DNA from: Epiperipatus broadwayi
Lineage: Eukaryota > Onychophora > Udeonychophora > Euonychophora > Peripatidae
Direction of reading: 5' to 3'
Assembly: GCA_028023455.1 (NCBI GenBank)
Contig: JAQFVV010006544.1
Span: 1 to 64,000 of the forward strand
Length of the DNA: 64,000 nt
The stretch's first letter is position 1. The number at the start of each line of letters is the position of its first letter. Positions 1 through 11,767 of this stretch are shown one piece after another. The translations under genes and the position numbers were made by a program. Below the pieces are notes generated by a model. It was not told the origin of the DNA, did no database searches, and worked only from the letters and a program-made list of their open reading frames with translations.

Positions 1-843
1 TCACCTTACAATATATATATATATATATATAATTTCTCCAGATTAAATAGAAAGCACATACAGTTTATTCTTTCCTTATAATCATTTCTTAATTTGATGT
101 GCAGTATTTTAGATAATATAATATTTTCTGAGCATAATGCTAAAAGTTTTACAAACTTTTAGAACATAACTAAAAGTTGATATTAAAAAATGTCAAAAAA
201 ATGAGAGAGATCCTAATTTCTTAATAAAAAGTCACCATTATGTTTCTATAAGAGAAAAAAGTTACAGAAAACCAAAACTGCCTAGGGCATATCTAATAGC
301 AACAAAGGTCAGATATTTTGCTATTAACTTTATTTTAAAATAAAAATACAGTAGACAGTTTTTGCACTTATTCTTATTGCTTCAGTGCATGCACAAATGA
401 ACACACATGCAGTAAATGTGTTTTCTCCATTTATTATTAATATCTATATTATTATTGTTTTTTAAAATTTTGTTTATACTATAATCTTAATTCATATATG
501 CATTGTCTGTGTTATAAAAATAAATGTTATTGTTGAAAAGCACCGTATACTTGCAGTTCATTAAACAATATATATTCTATTCTAATCAGTGCTTATCAAC
601 AAAACATGAGTTACATCATACACCATATATATTTGTACATGAGGGGGAGTTTGGAACAAAATACAGTATATTTCACAGCAAAACAAAAAAAAAATTGTTA
701 ACTTTTATTTGATTTATATGTAAAATTGTTTTATTTTGGACATAAAAAAGTGCCTACCAGAAACAATTAGAATGAATTGAATAAATATTTTATTGGGAAT
801 TTTTAATATTACTTCAGATGGATGGGTGGTAATTTTATGAAAG

Positions 844-928
<85 letters not shown>

Positions 929-2139
929 CAATGACTGTAATCAATTTATCACAAATATTTTAATAAAAGTTATAATAAAGATAGGATGGCAAACATTTTC
1001 AAAATGATATCAGTAATTTTCAAGCAGTATCACTCACTGTTTAGAACTATCAAATCTAACACATATCATGAAGATCTATAGCAAGCTTTCACAGTTATAA
1101 TACATAACAAAATAAAGTTAACATTATTAAGGTGCATAATATGATTAAGAATTATTACATAAGTATAACACACTAATAAAAATGTTTTAATATGTAATAG
1201 GTCTACATTATAAATTATTACTATTTGAAAGATCTGCCAGGAAAATATGAATTGTATGAGAAGCATGAGTCTTATTTCTTGGTATTTCAATGTACCAAGA
1301 AATATAATGAGATTTTGTGCATAAATGCAGCTAAAACTAAAGTAATAAACAGAGATAAATGAGATTAAAAAATTAAAAGTGTTGATTGGATAGAAAATTA
1401 TAAAATAAGTGTGTTTTTAAGTGAAATAGTTCTTTTTTTTTGTTTCTCACATAACATGCTATAATTACTTAATACTTATCATTAAAATCTTATGAGTAAA
1501 CTAAATTGAAACAACTGTATATGCATACAAACTTGACATTAAATTGTCAAATAAAAAAGTCATAGATCACATGACTTCGTTCTTTTAAGCTTGTAAGATA
1601 TAAACAATGAGCATTGCCAATTGCTCAACAAGCTTTGTGATAAATGTTTAGCCAGAGAAAGCATTTAAAATATCTCTGACAGGACCCCCTCCCCAAACCT
1701 TTGACCAATGGTTTCGTGCTTTGGCACTTCTCAGAGAGGCACTAGGGTAGCCATTAAATTAATTGGCTTATTTTACAATACTGCAATTCTTAGTTGTCTC
1801 ATGTTTAAGTAGTCCCATCTAAAAGTGATATGTGGTATTTAGATGCAATTTATAATAAAATTCTGAATTTATTGATTAAATTTGAAAAGAATGATTTATT
1901 AAAAATAATACAATATTTAGAAGAACCTTGTAGTATAATAGTAATTTATTCTTTTGACAATGCCTATGACATGGATTCAAATTTGGAACAAGTTAACAAT
2001 TTTTTTTTCAAAGGTTTGGGTTTTTTATTTTAAGTTAAATGATGACCAGTTCAGATAATTATTTAATATTAATTAATAAATGGATATCTAGATATTCTTA
2101 ATGTGACAGTAAAAATGTTGATTTAAAGTTTTTACATAC
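1..2139. other. Intron 3' of exon 8 (partial)
   Basis: Intronic sequence of the TRPM gene reaching the window edge. It contains (AT)n tracts at about 11-31 and 845-925. A slightly less A+T-rich patch at 1670-1750 shows no coding similarity I recognise. Open frames through the AT tract merely read as Ile-Tyr repeats and are not genes. Confidence 0.6.
845..925. repeat. (AT)n microsatellite
   Basis: About 80 bp of almost pure AT dinucleotide with one phase break near 880. Similar tracts occur at 38359-38407, 49476-49541, 60374-60405 and 30026-30051. Confidence 0.95.
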
Positions 2140-2237
2140 TTAGCATTCCGATTTAAGTTCTCATAAATGTCCAAATCCAAATCATCTTCTGCTGCTTCTG
2201 CTGCCATTGCTAAGTTTAATTTACAACCAATAAGAGC
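2140..2237 (-). CDS. TRPM: TRPM channel, coding exon 8 of 8 (3'-most in window)
   Basis: Encodes ALIGCKLNLAMAAEAAEDDL and DLDIYENLNRNA. It matches the TRPM segment '[28 protein letters not shown]' that directly follows HGEEAMAK. Acceptor TTTTTTAG, donor AA|GTATGT, leaving phase 2. No further TRPM exon is recognisable between here and base 1, so the transmembrane region, pore and C-terminus must lie outside the window, downstream on the minus strand. Confidence 0.92.
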
Positions 2238-2574
2238 CTAAAAAATAATTATTATAATAATTTTTTATATAAGTCAAATTACTTTTTATTGATCACAGTT
2301 ATATCAATTCTAATTTATTTATCTATTTATTTTTATATGCAATTATTAGATAAAATAATGTTCAAGCACAAGCATAGTATCACAATTTTATTAGTTAATT
2401 AGAATAATGTTTCAATTTTTTCATTTTTTAAAGCAGTTTTGTGGCAATCATTCTAATGGCGGAGTCATATTCTCAAGGCATTTTTATAATTTTGCAGTTT
2501 CTATTATTTAGCAATTTAAATAAAGGAACAAAAAATAATAAAATACAATCAACAAAGGTTAGAGAGGAAGTTTT

Positions 2575-2676
2575 GCATTGGTGGTTGAGAGGTCAGCGCG
2601 ACTGCCTTACACTTGCAGACAGTTGCCCGAGTTGCGGGTTCGTGTCCTGGCTGATGCTATGACACTTAAAAAAAAA
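2575..2676 (+). repeat. tRNA-derived SINE, copy 1
   Basis: Begins GCATTGGTGG, has an A-box-like TGGTTGAGAGGTCAGCGCG and a B box GGTTCGTGTCC (consensus GGTTCGANTCC), then GACACTT and a run of nine A. The 5' GCATTGG can pair with the later CTGATGC as a degenerate acceptor stem. The copy at 8926-8996 starts with the same ten bases and also has a GACA-type tail and poly(A), so this is a retroposon family of about 100 bp with an internal polymerase III promoter, not a tRNA gene. Confidence 0.7.
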
Positions 2677-4577
2677 CTAAGATTAGAGGTTTTCATTCAG
2701 TTATAATATCCTATTGCTTAGTCTCTAAGTTTGACTTTGAGCTAAGAACTTTTTATACATATATTCCTGTTCAAATATGTATTGATTTATTAATAAAATT
2801 CTGAATTATTCTAGTTATAATAAAAATTAAAAATTATGTCATTCCAATAACTCAGAAAATACCTTTTATTCAATCTTTTTAACAAATGAATGCCCCAAAT
2901 AAGTTCAGTTAAAGAAAAGAAAGATTCTAAAGCAAAATATTTCAAACCCATAGGTGTCTAAATGCTACTGTTGTGCCAAATCCACTATTCCATTCTGTGT
3001 TCAAATATTATTTAGCTTTAAGAACAAGATTAGTAACTATATTTACACATTTTTATTTCCTACATTTTCTCAATATGTATGATAATAAATAAACTGTGCA
3101 TATAGTAATTAGTGATGAACTGAGATTAAAACACTTCTCAATAAATAAAAATCTTTAAATGCTCAATCTGACACCAGGGTGCTCAAAAATGACATGGCAT
3201 CTTGGACAATTAAATAAAAAATATCATTTATTTGACGAAAAGCAAATTTCATGACTCTATTCAATTGATAATCTAGCTAATGTCCAAGTATTTTTTTATT
3301 AAAAAGTAAAAGTTAAAATGCTGTAAACTGGATAAAATATTGTAATAATGGAAGTAAAATTAAAAATTGCATAACAAATTAAAAAGAAATTGTTATATTT
3401 GATTAAATATAAAAAAATAGCAATAGTAAATCAAACATATAATTCAAAAAAGAAAATTTCTATGGAAAAATGTCAGAAAAAAACTATAAACTACATAATA
3501 AAAAAGGGATAGTAAAAGAAATTTTAAGTTACATTAGAAAAATTTAATTGCGTTGACATACCTATAATTAGGAAATAAAATAGAGCAAAGAAAGTGACTT
3601 CATAGAAGTATATTAGAGCATTATTTGTCAGAAGATATAGAATATTAGTTCCTAAAGATGCAATGTCTTTAAGCAAGCCACAGAATTATGATATAACCAA
3701 CAGAATATTATATGACTTCTCTATGGTATACTACAGTCCATTTCATATTCATTCATAATCTATGTACATACATAGAAATCAATGAACAAAAATTAGATAT
3801 CACATGATAAAAATGTAATTCCAAATGAAGATCAATTGAATAGAAAATGATTATTGGACTTTGAAAACATTGATTTCATCACCATATCCTGATTATGCTT
3901 ATATACAGCTGTACTTAAAAATATATTACACTTTTATATAATATTATATCCATAATAACCTCTATAACTTCTAAAAGCAAAGAACGTGTCATAAAATGCC
4001 TTAAATACTTGATTATGATCACTTTCATCAATTTTTTAACTAAAAGTATTATTAGAATCATAATGAACATTTTTTAGAATCCTAAAAAAAGCCAGACTTA
4101 TAATGCTTTTCTTTTTTCTTATCACCAACATGCAGTAGCTGATTGATTTCCAATGGATGAATCTTCATACATACTTTCTAATAAATTCAAAATTGTTTAA
4201 ATAAATTCACACTAATATAGCATGTCAGGTACAAATAATGAAGTTGTGGAAGAATAAATATAAACAAAGTGATTACACAGAAAGTGGCTTATTGGTTTTT
4301 ATGCTGGGTTTGGGGAAAGACAAGGGGGATTTAGTTATAAAGGCCTTAGAGTTGACAAAGATTATGTTGTGGAAATGGGATGGAGCAAGATAGAGAAGAA
4401 TATGAAAAAACTTAGGGTGGGGAATGGAAAGGGAAATTAAAGTGGCTAACAGGTTTCTCTGGGTATAGTTGCTGAGAGATTCCCAAGTCCGTATAAAAAA
4501 TCACAGTGCATCACATCACATCACCAATCTAGAAATTTGATTGCATCTACCCTATCTTTAAGCTCTGTGTATTCATC

Positions 4578-4860
4578 ATCATCATTATCAACCATTATCA
4601 ATACACTGCAGGATGAAGGTCTCTCCAAGTTTAATCCATCTTCTTCGATCTTTAGCTTCTCTTCTCCACATCACCCCTGCACATTTTCTTATTTCATCCA
4701 TCCATCTCACATGTGGTCTCTTTCTGGGTCTTTTACAATCTCTTGGAATCCAGTTTAAAATTTCAATTGTCCATCTATTATCATCTCTTCTAGCAATATG
4801 TCCAGCCCAACTCCACTTCAATCTTTTAATTTTTTCAATGAGGTCAGTAACAGAAAATAT
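4578..4860 (-). mobile_element. RTE-like LINE, 3' fragment
   Basis: The minus strand reads LKWSWAGHIARRDDNRWTIE, RPHVRWMDEIRKCAGVMWRR and LGETFILQCIDNG. This is almost the same as the C-terminus of the larger LINE at 30.6-33.6 kb. It is a typical 5'-truncated insertion containing only the last ~90 codons and a short 3' end with ATCATCATC repeats. It lies in the same orientation as the host gene. Confidence 0.85.
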
Positions 4861-7800
4861 TGAACTATTTAAAGATGCCAGTAATTGTAATCATCTTTAA
4901 AAAATAAAAAGAATATAGTCAGAAATAAATTAGACAATCATTCAGTAAGTTTCTCAGAATGATTAATATCCCAAATCAAGTGATGTCTAACACCAAAATA
5001 GAAGGCTGAGTATAAAAGTTTCATTTAATTGAGTAAACTGGATTTTTTTTTACTTTCTGTAACTTTTGTATCATTGTCTTCACCACATCACTAAATTTCA
5101 AACAGCATTGAAAAGAGAAAAAAAAGATAAGTAACAAAAGCTAAAGCAAAGACTATTGAAAGTGAAAGAAATGCTAAAATTATTGATATAAAAAGTTGTA
5201 GATAAAACAATTCAATAATATAAAATTCAAATTATCTTAATATACAAAAAAATAAATAAAAGAATCCTTAAAATAAAACAAAATTTTAATACTTAAAAGA
5301 TTACTTTATAAAATGTAATTATATTGTAATGGAACAGGCTTTTACCTGGTATGAAAATAGGTTAGCTATGTCATGACAATGAATAACCAAGTATATCTTT
5401 TATCTTTGTACCTATTTATACCACATACACATTGATTTCATTCTTAGGAGAGGGGAGGTTAAGAACCAACTACATATTAAATATATACCTAACTCAAGTC
5501 ATCCATCTATACTGTATTTCATTTCTATTATCCAAGTTTTGAACTCATGGAGACTCTGCATGATTGTCTAATTCAGGTTATATTATTATCACTAAACTAT
5601 GGATAGGTGTAAACCTATGTATGTGTTTAATGGTAGGTGTGAATATGAACTTATGTATAAATTGGCAAAATATTAATAAATATGTGAGAAGATATGACTA
5701 ATTGAAAGTTGAGTATAGAAAAACATACCAAGAGTTTTAATTTAACATTTGAATATATTTAATAAAAATATTTACAGTGATTAATATTTTTAACAAAGAA
5801 AATTTGAAACAAAATTATAAAACATTTAATTAGATATCTATTGTCATTCTTTCCTTATAATTGGTTCTAAATATTATTCCTAACCCTGATCCTTACAATG
5901 AATAACCAATTGATGTCCCTACTAACATAAATAAAATTTATATTATATTTAGGATTACCATAATCATCTTTACTTTTTATATTTTCAATTGAAACTCTTA
6001 ACTCATTTTATGTGAATTAACTTTGTATATTAGATTCCTATCTGATATTGTGGTGATATAGGATTCCCCTGTTATGTATGATAGTCATGATATAGACAAG
6101 GAAAATCATTTATGACAGAAATAGTTAAACGAATATACCAAAAACATTTAACACAACTATTAATATAAACAAACAAAAAAAAATGTATATGTTGCAAGTA
6201 CATAAATGTTTGGACAAAATATGTATTAGGTAAAATCTTAAATTTCCTCTTTGATGATGATTGGATTAGTATCCAATCAAGTGCTCATCATAAAATATAT
6301 TTTATTTTACTTATACTAAAGACAATATTTCTTCATTATATTATGTACTAACATTTATATTACCCATTTTGTATCTATATTAAAGTAAAGAAAAAAAAAA
6401 TCATATCAAATATACAAATAAATAAAGTGAATTATGTCAACATAAACTTGGTTTTGAAATTTATAAGGAAAAATGTCCTAGTGAATTATTCCAGTAATCT
6501 TTACTAATCCATTTCAGATATAGATAGTGAATTGTGAATGTTCTAAAACATCCATTAGTTCACTTATCCTTTATAGCTTTGGAATTTCTACTTTGAAGTG
6601 GAGAGTTATAGGATCCATTCAGTAAAAATTGACTTGAAGTTTCATAATGCAGGTGTAAAGTACTAGCTTAGTTTCATCCCAATTCTGACAAGTTATAACT
6701 TCATGGGTGAAGACTTTCTTTACCCGATGTCGCTTTTGCACTTAGAATTGCATATTTGTTTTTATCATTATTTCTATTTTCCTTTAATGACTTATTTTGA
6801 GTGAAGTAATACCAATATTTCTTGTATTATTATATATCCTTGAATTTAGATATTACGATCTATAACTTAGTATTACCAACACTTTAGAAATTCGAATGAT
6901 CTGAATTTATTTGCAAAGATTTCAATTTTAAATTCTTTGGTTGGCTAACTTTAATTCTATACATTTGTTCTCGCTTTCTCAGATATTCACATATTAGTTT
7001 TTTAATAGTATTTCCATTCAAAATTGGCTGATGTTTCTCTTCGAATTATAAATTTGAATCCTCTACCTAAATTTTTGTAGATTATTCGGGAGATAAGAAA
7101 TTGTTTCTCTTTGGAGAAGAAGCTCATTCTTCAACTAAAAGCAAGTTCATGATCACCATATTTAAGTCCATTGTTGATGTCATTTTAAATTAATATTAAT
7201 ATATATAATTTGTTAATAGTAAAATTTTTATTTGATATTTGTTCACTTTAATATTAATTTTCATTTCTTGATTGCCTTCATTTTATCTTATCTTATTTAC
7301 CATGCATTTTTATATTATGTTAGAGTTATAACATATTTAACAAGGTAATAATTGCTAAATATTAGTTATCATGTCTTATAATTTAATTTAAATATTTATT
7401 TACAATATAATTAAGTTGGCGTTTAAACTGTGTGTTGCAATTAATTGTTTGCCAATTTTAATGCTTTATTATTTATTAACCTAGTAATTAACAAATAACG
7501 CTAATGTCATGGGTCTTAAGAGATATCTGTAACAATATATTGCATACTATTTAATGATGAATCTTATCTTGAGATTCCAAACAATTTATCATTTTCTATT
7601 ATTAATAAACCAATACACTATGACCCACAAAAAAGATCAAAAAGTAAAGAATAAAATATCTAATAACACTAAAACTATTAATATATTACATTTATAAGAA
7701 TCATTCCCATCTTTTCATTTATAAACAAGAATCGTTATTTATTTTAGGACATTTGTATTAAACAGTAATCTTTTGTTTTATTTAATTCATATTTCTGTTC

Positions 7801-8089
7801 ATGTTTCTATAAAATTTTAGTAGAAACATCAAGTCATAAACCCTCCTTTTTTAATGCTACAATTAACTTTTGAGTAAAGCACAACAATTTAGATTTCATT
7901 AGAATAGTTTTTATAAAGTAATAGTTATTGTTTATAAACAAAGTATTGTCACAACAGTAATACCAAATGACTAAAAATCTTAAGATAAAATTGTAATGGC
8001 GGCTTTTGAAAATAATATAATAAAACATTTAAGCATAATTGTACATTAATATATATAAATTATTTTCATAAAATGGGTGCTGGTCCTAC

Positions 8090-8266
8090 CTTAGCCATTG
8101 CTTCTTCTCCATGTTCCCACATGAAGACTGCCATCTTTTGGCGATTTGTCAAAACTGCCCAACAGAATAATTCATTAAATGGAAAATCAAATGTTAATTT
8201 TAAATTAGGAGAGGGCTCGCAACTCTGACCAACTCCATTTACAACCAATTCAATTAGACTGTATTC
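8090..8266 (-). CDS. TRPM: TRPM channel, coding exon 7 of 8
   Basis: Fifty-nine codons including [20 protein letters not shown] followed by [12 protein letters not shown]. These are near-diagnostic for TRPM ('[32 protein letters not shown]'), just before the transmembrane part of the protein. The exon's first third ([17 protein letters not shown]) is the variable acidic linker in the family. Acceptor CAATTTTAG, donor AAG|GTAGGA, phase 0. This is the strongest single piece of evidence for the gene assignment. Confidence 0.96.
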
Positions 8267-8899
8267 CTAAAATTGAAAAAATATATATCAATAAACAGTA
8301 ATTTGTTTTTTAAACTTAAAATTATAGAAGATTTTACTTGAAAGATTTTTTTGCAAATTTCTTTTTTCAATTATTTTTACCTGGTCTTTAAATTTCAAAA
8401 TGGCCATGAGTGCAAACTAAATCAGCACCCATTATTTTTTTACTAAATTATTTAAGTTTCTAATGATCAACATTCAATTGATTTTCAAAATTATATTAAT
8501 ATTATATTTAAAGGGTAAATTAGCCTTGAAATAGTTAACTGCAATGCAAAAGTCATTTTAACAGCCCTCCAAAAATTAACCATCAAAACCCAGTCTCCAA
8601 ATGAGATAACTAATGTATAGAGAGAATTTTAATATTTTTTTTCTCTAATTAAGAAACCTCTTTGGTGACTAATAGCTAAAAAATCTACCTGGATTATCTA
8701 TGAATTAATTACTATATATATAATCTTGTTTAGAAACTGAAAATTTTTTTCAAGATTTGAAACTCAAATCATGGCAAGATATATGAATGCACTAACCCTT
8801 ATATCACAAAAAGCTTTATTTCATTTATATTTAGTAAAATTATTTGATAGAATGAATGTCCCGGGAATAAATAGGAATAAATAACTTAAATATAAAATA

Positions 8900-8996
8900 T
8901 CCTCTTTTTTTTTCATATGTCAAATGCATTGACTGGGAAGCAAACCTGAGCCAGCTGCTTAGAAGGCAGCTATGCTAATCGCTAGGCCACCAATGC
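8900..8996 (-). repeat. tRNA-derived SINE, copy 2
   Basis: Positions 8926-8996 (71 bp) read on the minus strand as a tRNA-like unit. There is a perfect outer 7-bp acceptor pairing (GCATTGG with TCAATGC, one G-T), and an anticodon-like hairpin GCTGC-CTTCTAA-GCAGC. The A box is TGGCCTAGCGATTAGCAT and the B box, AGGTTTGCTTCCC, is degenerate. It is followed by GACATATG and poly(A). The T-stem does not pair well, so I call a SINE head derived from a tRNA with a UCU-like anticodon rather than a functional tRNA. Confidence 0.65.
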
Positions 8997-10529
8997 TTGA
9001 TATATGTAAATAAGAAAATAAAGTTTTATATTTGAAGCTGAAAAGAAAAATCATCACTAAATGAAGCAATCACATTATACATCCTCACAATACATAGGAA
9101 GGTCCTCACAATAAAAGCAGAAACGAAATGTTTGGATAAATCAATCTGCATTATTATTCATTAAATATCCATCAACATTTTGGCAAAGATTTGTGTACAA
9201 TGTCTAATCTAAATCTTAAAATATAGTATGATAAAGGTGAAATACTTAAAAAGTTTAAAAAGTCTGTATTGGCTAACAAATATTGTTCAATATTAGTTAT
9301 CAGTGTATTTTTTATGCTTTATGGAATATTGGTGTCGATCTATAATAGTTAATAAGTCAGAGAACATCAGATAATAATGCAGTTTGCAGACAAACATTTA
9401 TGGTCAATTTATAACAATTTAATTTTTTCTGATTAAAAAAATAATATGTTCTAACTATTCATGCAAATCAATAGGCAATGATAATATGTCATCTAGTATC
9501 TTTTGATTTAGTAAATTTCTCCCTTAGGTTGTGATAATCATTCTAGATATTAATGAAAATAATATAGACATTTTTTCATGTAAGAACTGTTTTTAGACTT
9601 TCAGCAACCACAGATATAATATCATATAAATTAATTTTATATTTTAATTAATATTTAAATCATTTTGAACTTGCATTCCAAATATTTGAATAGCATACAA
9701 ATGGATAAACACATAGTCGTACGTTAAAAAAAAGGAAATGTAAGAATTCTCAGAATTTACAAGGATTTCTTATGGCTTTACAGTCCTGAGTTCTTTACTC
9801 CAATGGTAGGTTAATGAACTTAATAACTAAAAGACTCCAGTTCAAAGTTCAGTCTATCCCTTCTTGTGCTTGAATGCCACATGAGTATAATTAGACGTGT
9901 AATTACAGCTTTACATAATAAATAAAAGCCTGTAAGTTTTAAGGGCAGAAGTTAAGGTGCCATGTTTTTATCTTTTATCTAGGAATTAAATATAGTTGTG
10001 CTTTTGATGAAGTTATTAATGATATAATTTTATAAACAAGATATTCAGATTTAAGTATTTAATAAAATTCTCTGATTATATTAAATGTATGTACATGACA
10101 TTATTGTCTTTATGCAAACTATAGCATAATAGTTATTTGTTTTATTAAAATTTTTATTGAATTTTAAATAAAAAGTTCTGCCTTTTCTTAAACAGAGTTT
10201 ATAAATACATCTTTGTAAATGCTTGGAATAGTATGGCTAAATAGAAAACATTTCTTATAAAAATCACTAGCCCTATCAAGACTGTGATGATAAAAATTTT
10301 CATAGTATTAGCATATTCTATTGCAAAATACTGAACAATTGTTTGGAAAAAAGTGCTTCCTATAAAACTATGGATGCACAATTAATATTACCATGAGAAA
10401 TATTAATGGAATATTAATGTCTACTCTACTCCCTTGCAATAGCTTTCATTTCTCTTTTATATTCTCCTGACACATCAAAAAAGAAGTTGTATCACAAAAA
10501 AAATATATAAAAAAGTTATTAAATAAATC

Positions 10530-11034
10530 ATTAGATGTGATATATTGGACTATTTCCATCATATATGAATGAATATTGAATGTATAGAAAATTTTAAACT
10601 TTATTTAAACGTTTCAAATACAAATAACTTGTTAGTAATAACACACAAAGAGACAACACAGAGTAGAATTTACACAATGTTTCAAGTAGTATTATTCTCC
10701 ATTCTTCTTCAGGTGTTGCTGGTCTGATATACAGTGACAGAATATGCTCAGTTGGTTACAGAGTTTGCCTTAAATTCAATATACAAAAATATAAAGGTAT
10801 GAGTCCTACTTCTATGTGAATGCTGTCACTATGCATATCAGCCTAACAACACCTGAAGAAGAGTGGAAAATACTACTACTCAAAATATTGTGTAATTAGC
10901 AACCTGTGTTATCAATGTGAGTGTTATTACTAACAAGTTGTTTGTATTTGAAAAGTTTAAATAAAGTTTAAACTTTTCTATACATTCAACATTCATTCAT
11001 AGATGATGAAAATAGTCCACATATAACATCTAAT
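10530..11034. mobile_element. Foldback/MITE element with ~200-bp inverted repeats
   Basis: The left arm from ATTAGATGTGATATATTGG and the right arm (reverse complement from ATTAGATGTTATATGTGG) are about 90% identical over roughly 200 bp. Both contain ACTTGTTAGTAATAACAC and a CTTCTTCAGGTGTTG core. The central spacer is about 90 bp. There is no coding capacity. No convincing flanking duplication was found, partly because the 3' end overlaps the target duplication of the adjacent E array. Confidence 0.75.
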
Positions 11035-11139
11035 AATTACAAGAAAATCAAGTCAGATGTCATATGACCTAATTTAATAAGTTTGTATTTACAAATGTTA
11101 TATATAGAGCTCGAAAAATAATCTCTTAACAAGCTTTGA

Positions 11140-11202
11140 GAATATCCCCAACCCCAGACCAGTTTCTGCTACTGGCATCGTCAGTGAGATGCTAGGATAT
11201 TC
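11140..11202 (-). ncRNA. Hammerhead ribozyme, type I, repeat E copy A
   Basis: On the minus strand: GAATATCC (11202-11195), loop, CTCA, core CTGACGA (11184-11178), stem II TGC-CAGTA-GCA, GAAAC (11166-11162), TG, GTC (11159-11157), TGGG, loop, GGATATTC (11147-11140). The outer stem I is a perfect 8-bp helix, inner stem I has 4 bp (one G-U), and stem II has 3 bp. Stem III in one molecule would be only A-U and C-G with a 2-nt loop. Two molecules can pair ACUGGU with ACUGGU, so cleavage after GUC is expected mainly in dimers. All catalytic positions (CUGANGA, GAAA, NUH) are intact in this copy. Confidence 0.75.
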
Positions 11203-11494
11203 AAGCATTAGATTAAAAATACCAGGACAAGCCCAGCACTTTATCAAATGTATAATTATTAAGTAAAATATCTGAAATTTTCAGACATCCATATGTCTTT
11301 CAATCCAGATATCTAACTTAAATAGCCATATGGGACTGAACTAAGTTCAGATACACCATATATTAATAGCTTTAGCAATATAAAACTCCCAAAGCCTTAA
11401 TAGCAAAAAATAAAATTAAAAAAAAAATCCAAGTCAGATGTCACATGACCTAATTTAATAAGCTTGTATATACAAATGTTATATATAGAGCTCA

Positions 11495-11522
11495 CTGACA
11501 ATGCCAATAGCAGAAACCAGTC
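11495..11522 (+). ncRNA. Truncated hammerhead motif, repeat E copy C
   Basis: Sits at the inversion junction. CTGACAA (core G changed to A) is followed by stem II TGC-CAATA-GCA, GAAAC and CAGTC. The 5' strand of stem I is missing because the neighbouring unit is inverted. Inactive by inspection. Confidence 0.55.
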
Positions 11523-11767
11523 TGGGTTGGGGATATTCTCAAGGCTTGTTAAGAGCTTATTTTGCGACCTCTATATATAACATTTGTAAATACAAGCTTA
11601 TTAAATTAGGTCATGTGACATCTGACTTGGATTTTTTATAATTTTATTTTTTGATATTAAGATTTTGGCAATTTTATATTACTAAACCTATTAATATATG
11701 GTGTATCTGAACTTAGTTCAGTCCCGTATGGCTATTTAAGTTAGATAGCTGGATTAGAAGACATATG

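Larger units (their letters stand above)
2238..8089. other. Intron between TRPM exons 7 and 8
   Basis: A 5.85-kb intron. It contains a tRNA-derived SINE (2575-2676) and a LINE 3' fragment (about 4578-4860). I see nothing interpretable in the remaining A+T-rich sequence. Confidence 0.7.

Noticed and set aside
714-1007. Open frames on both strands through the AT tract
   Set aside because: They encode only Ile-Tyr repeats from (AT)n and have no other support.
8926-8996. Functional tRNA-Arg(UCU) gene
   Set aside because: Acceptor and anticodon arms pair, but the T arm does not and the B box is degenerate; poly(A) follows, as in a SINE.
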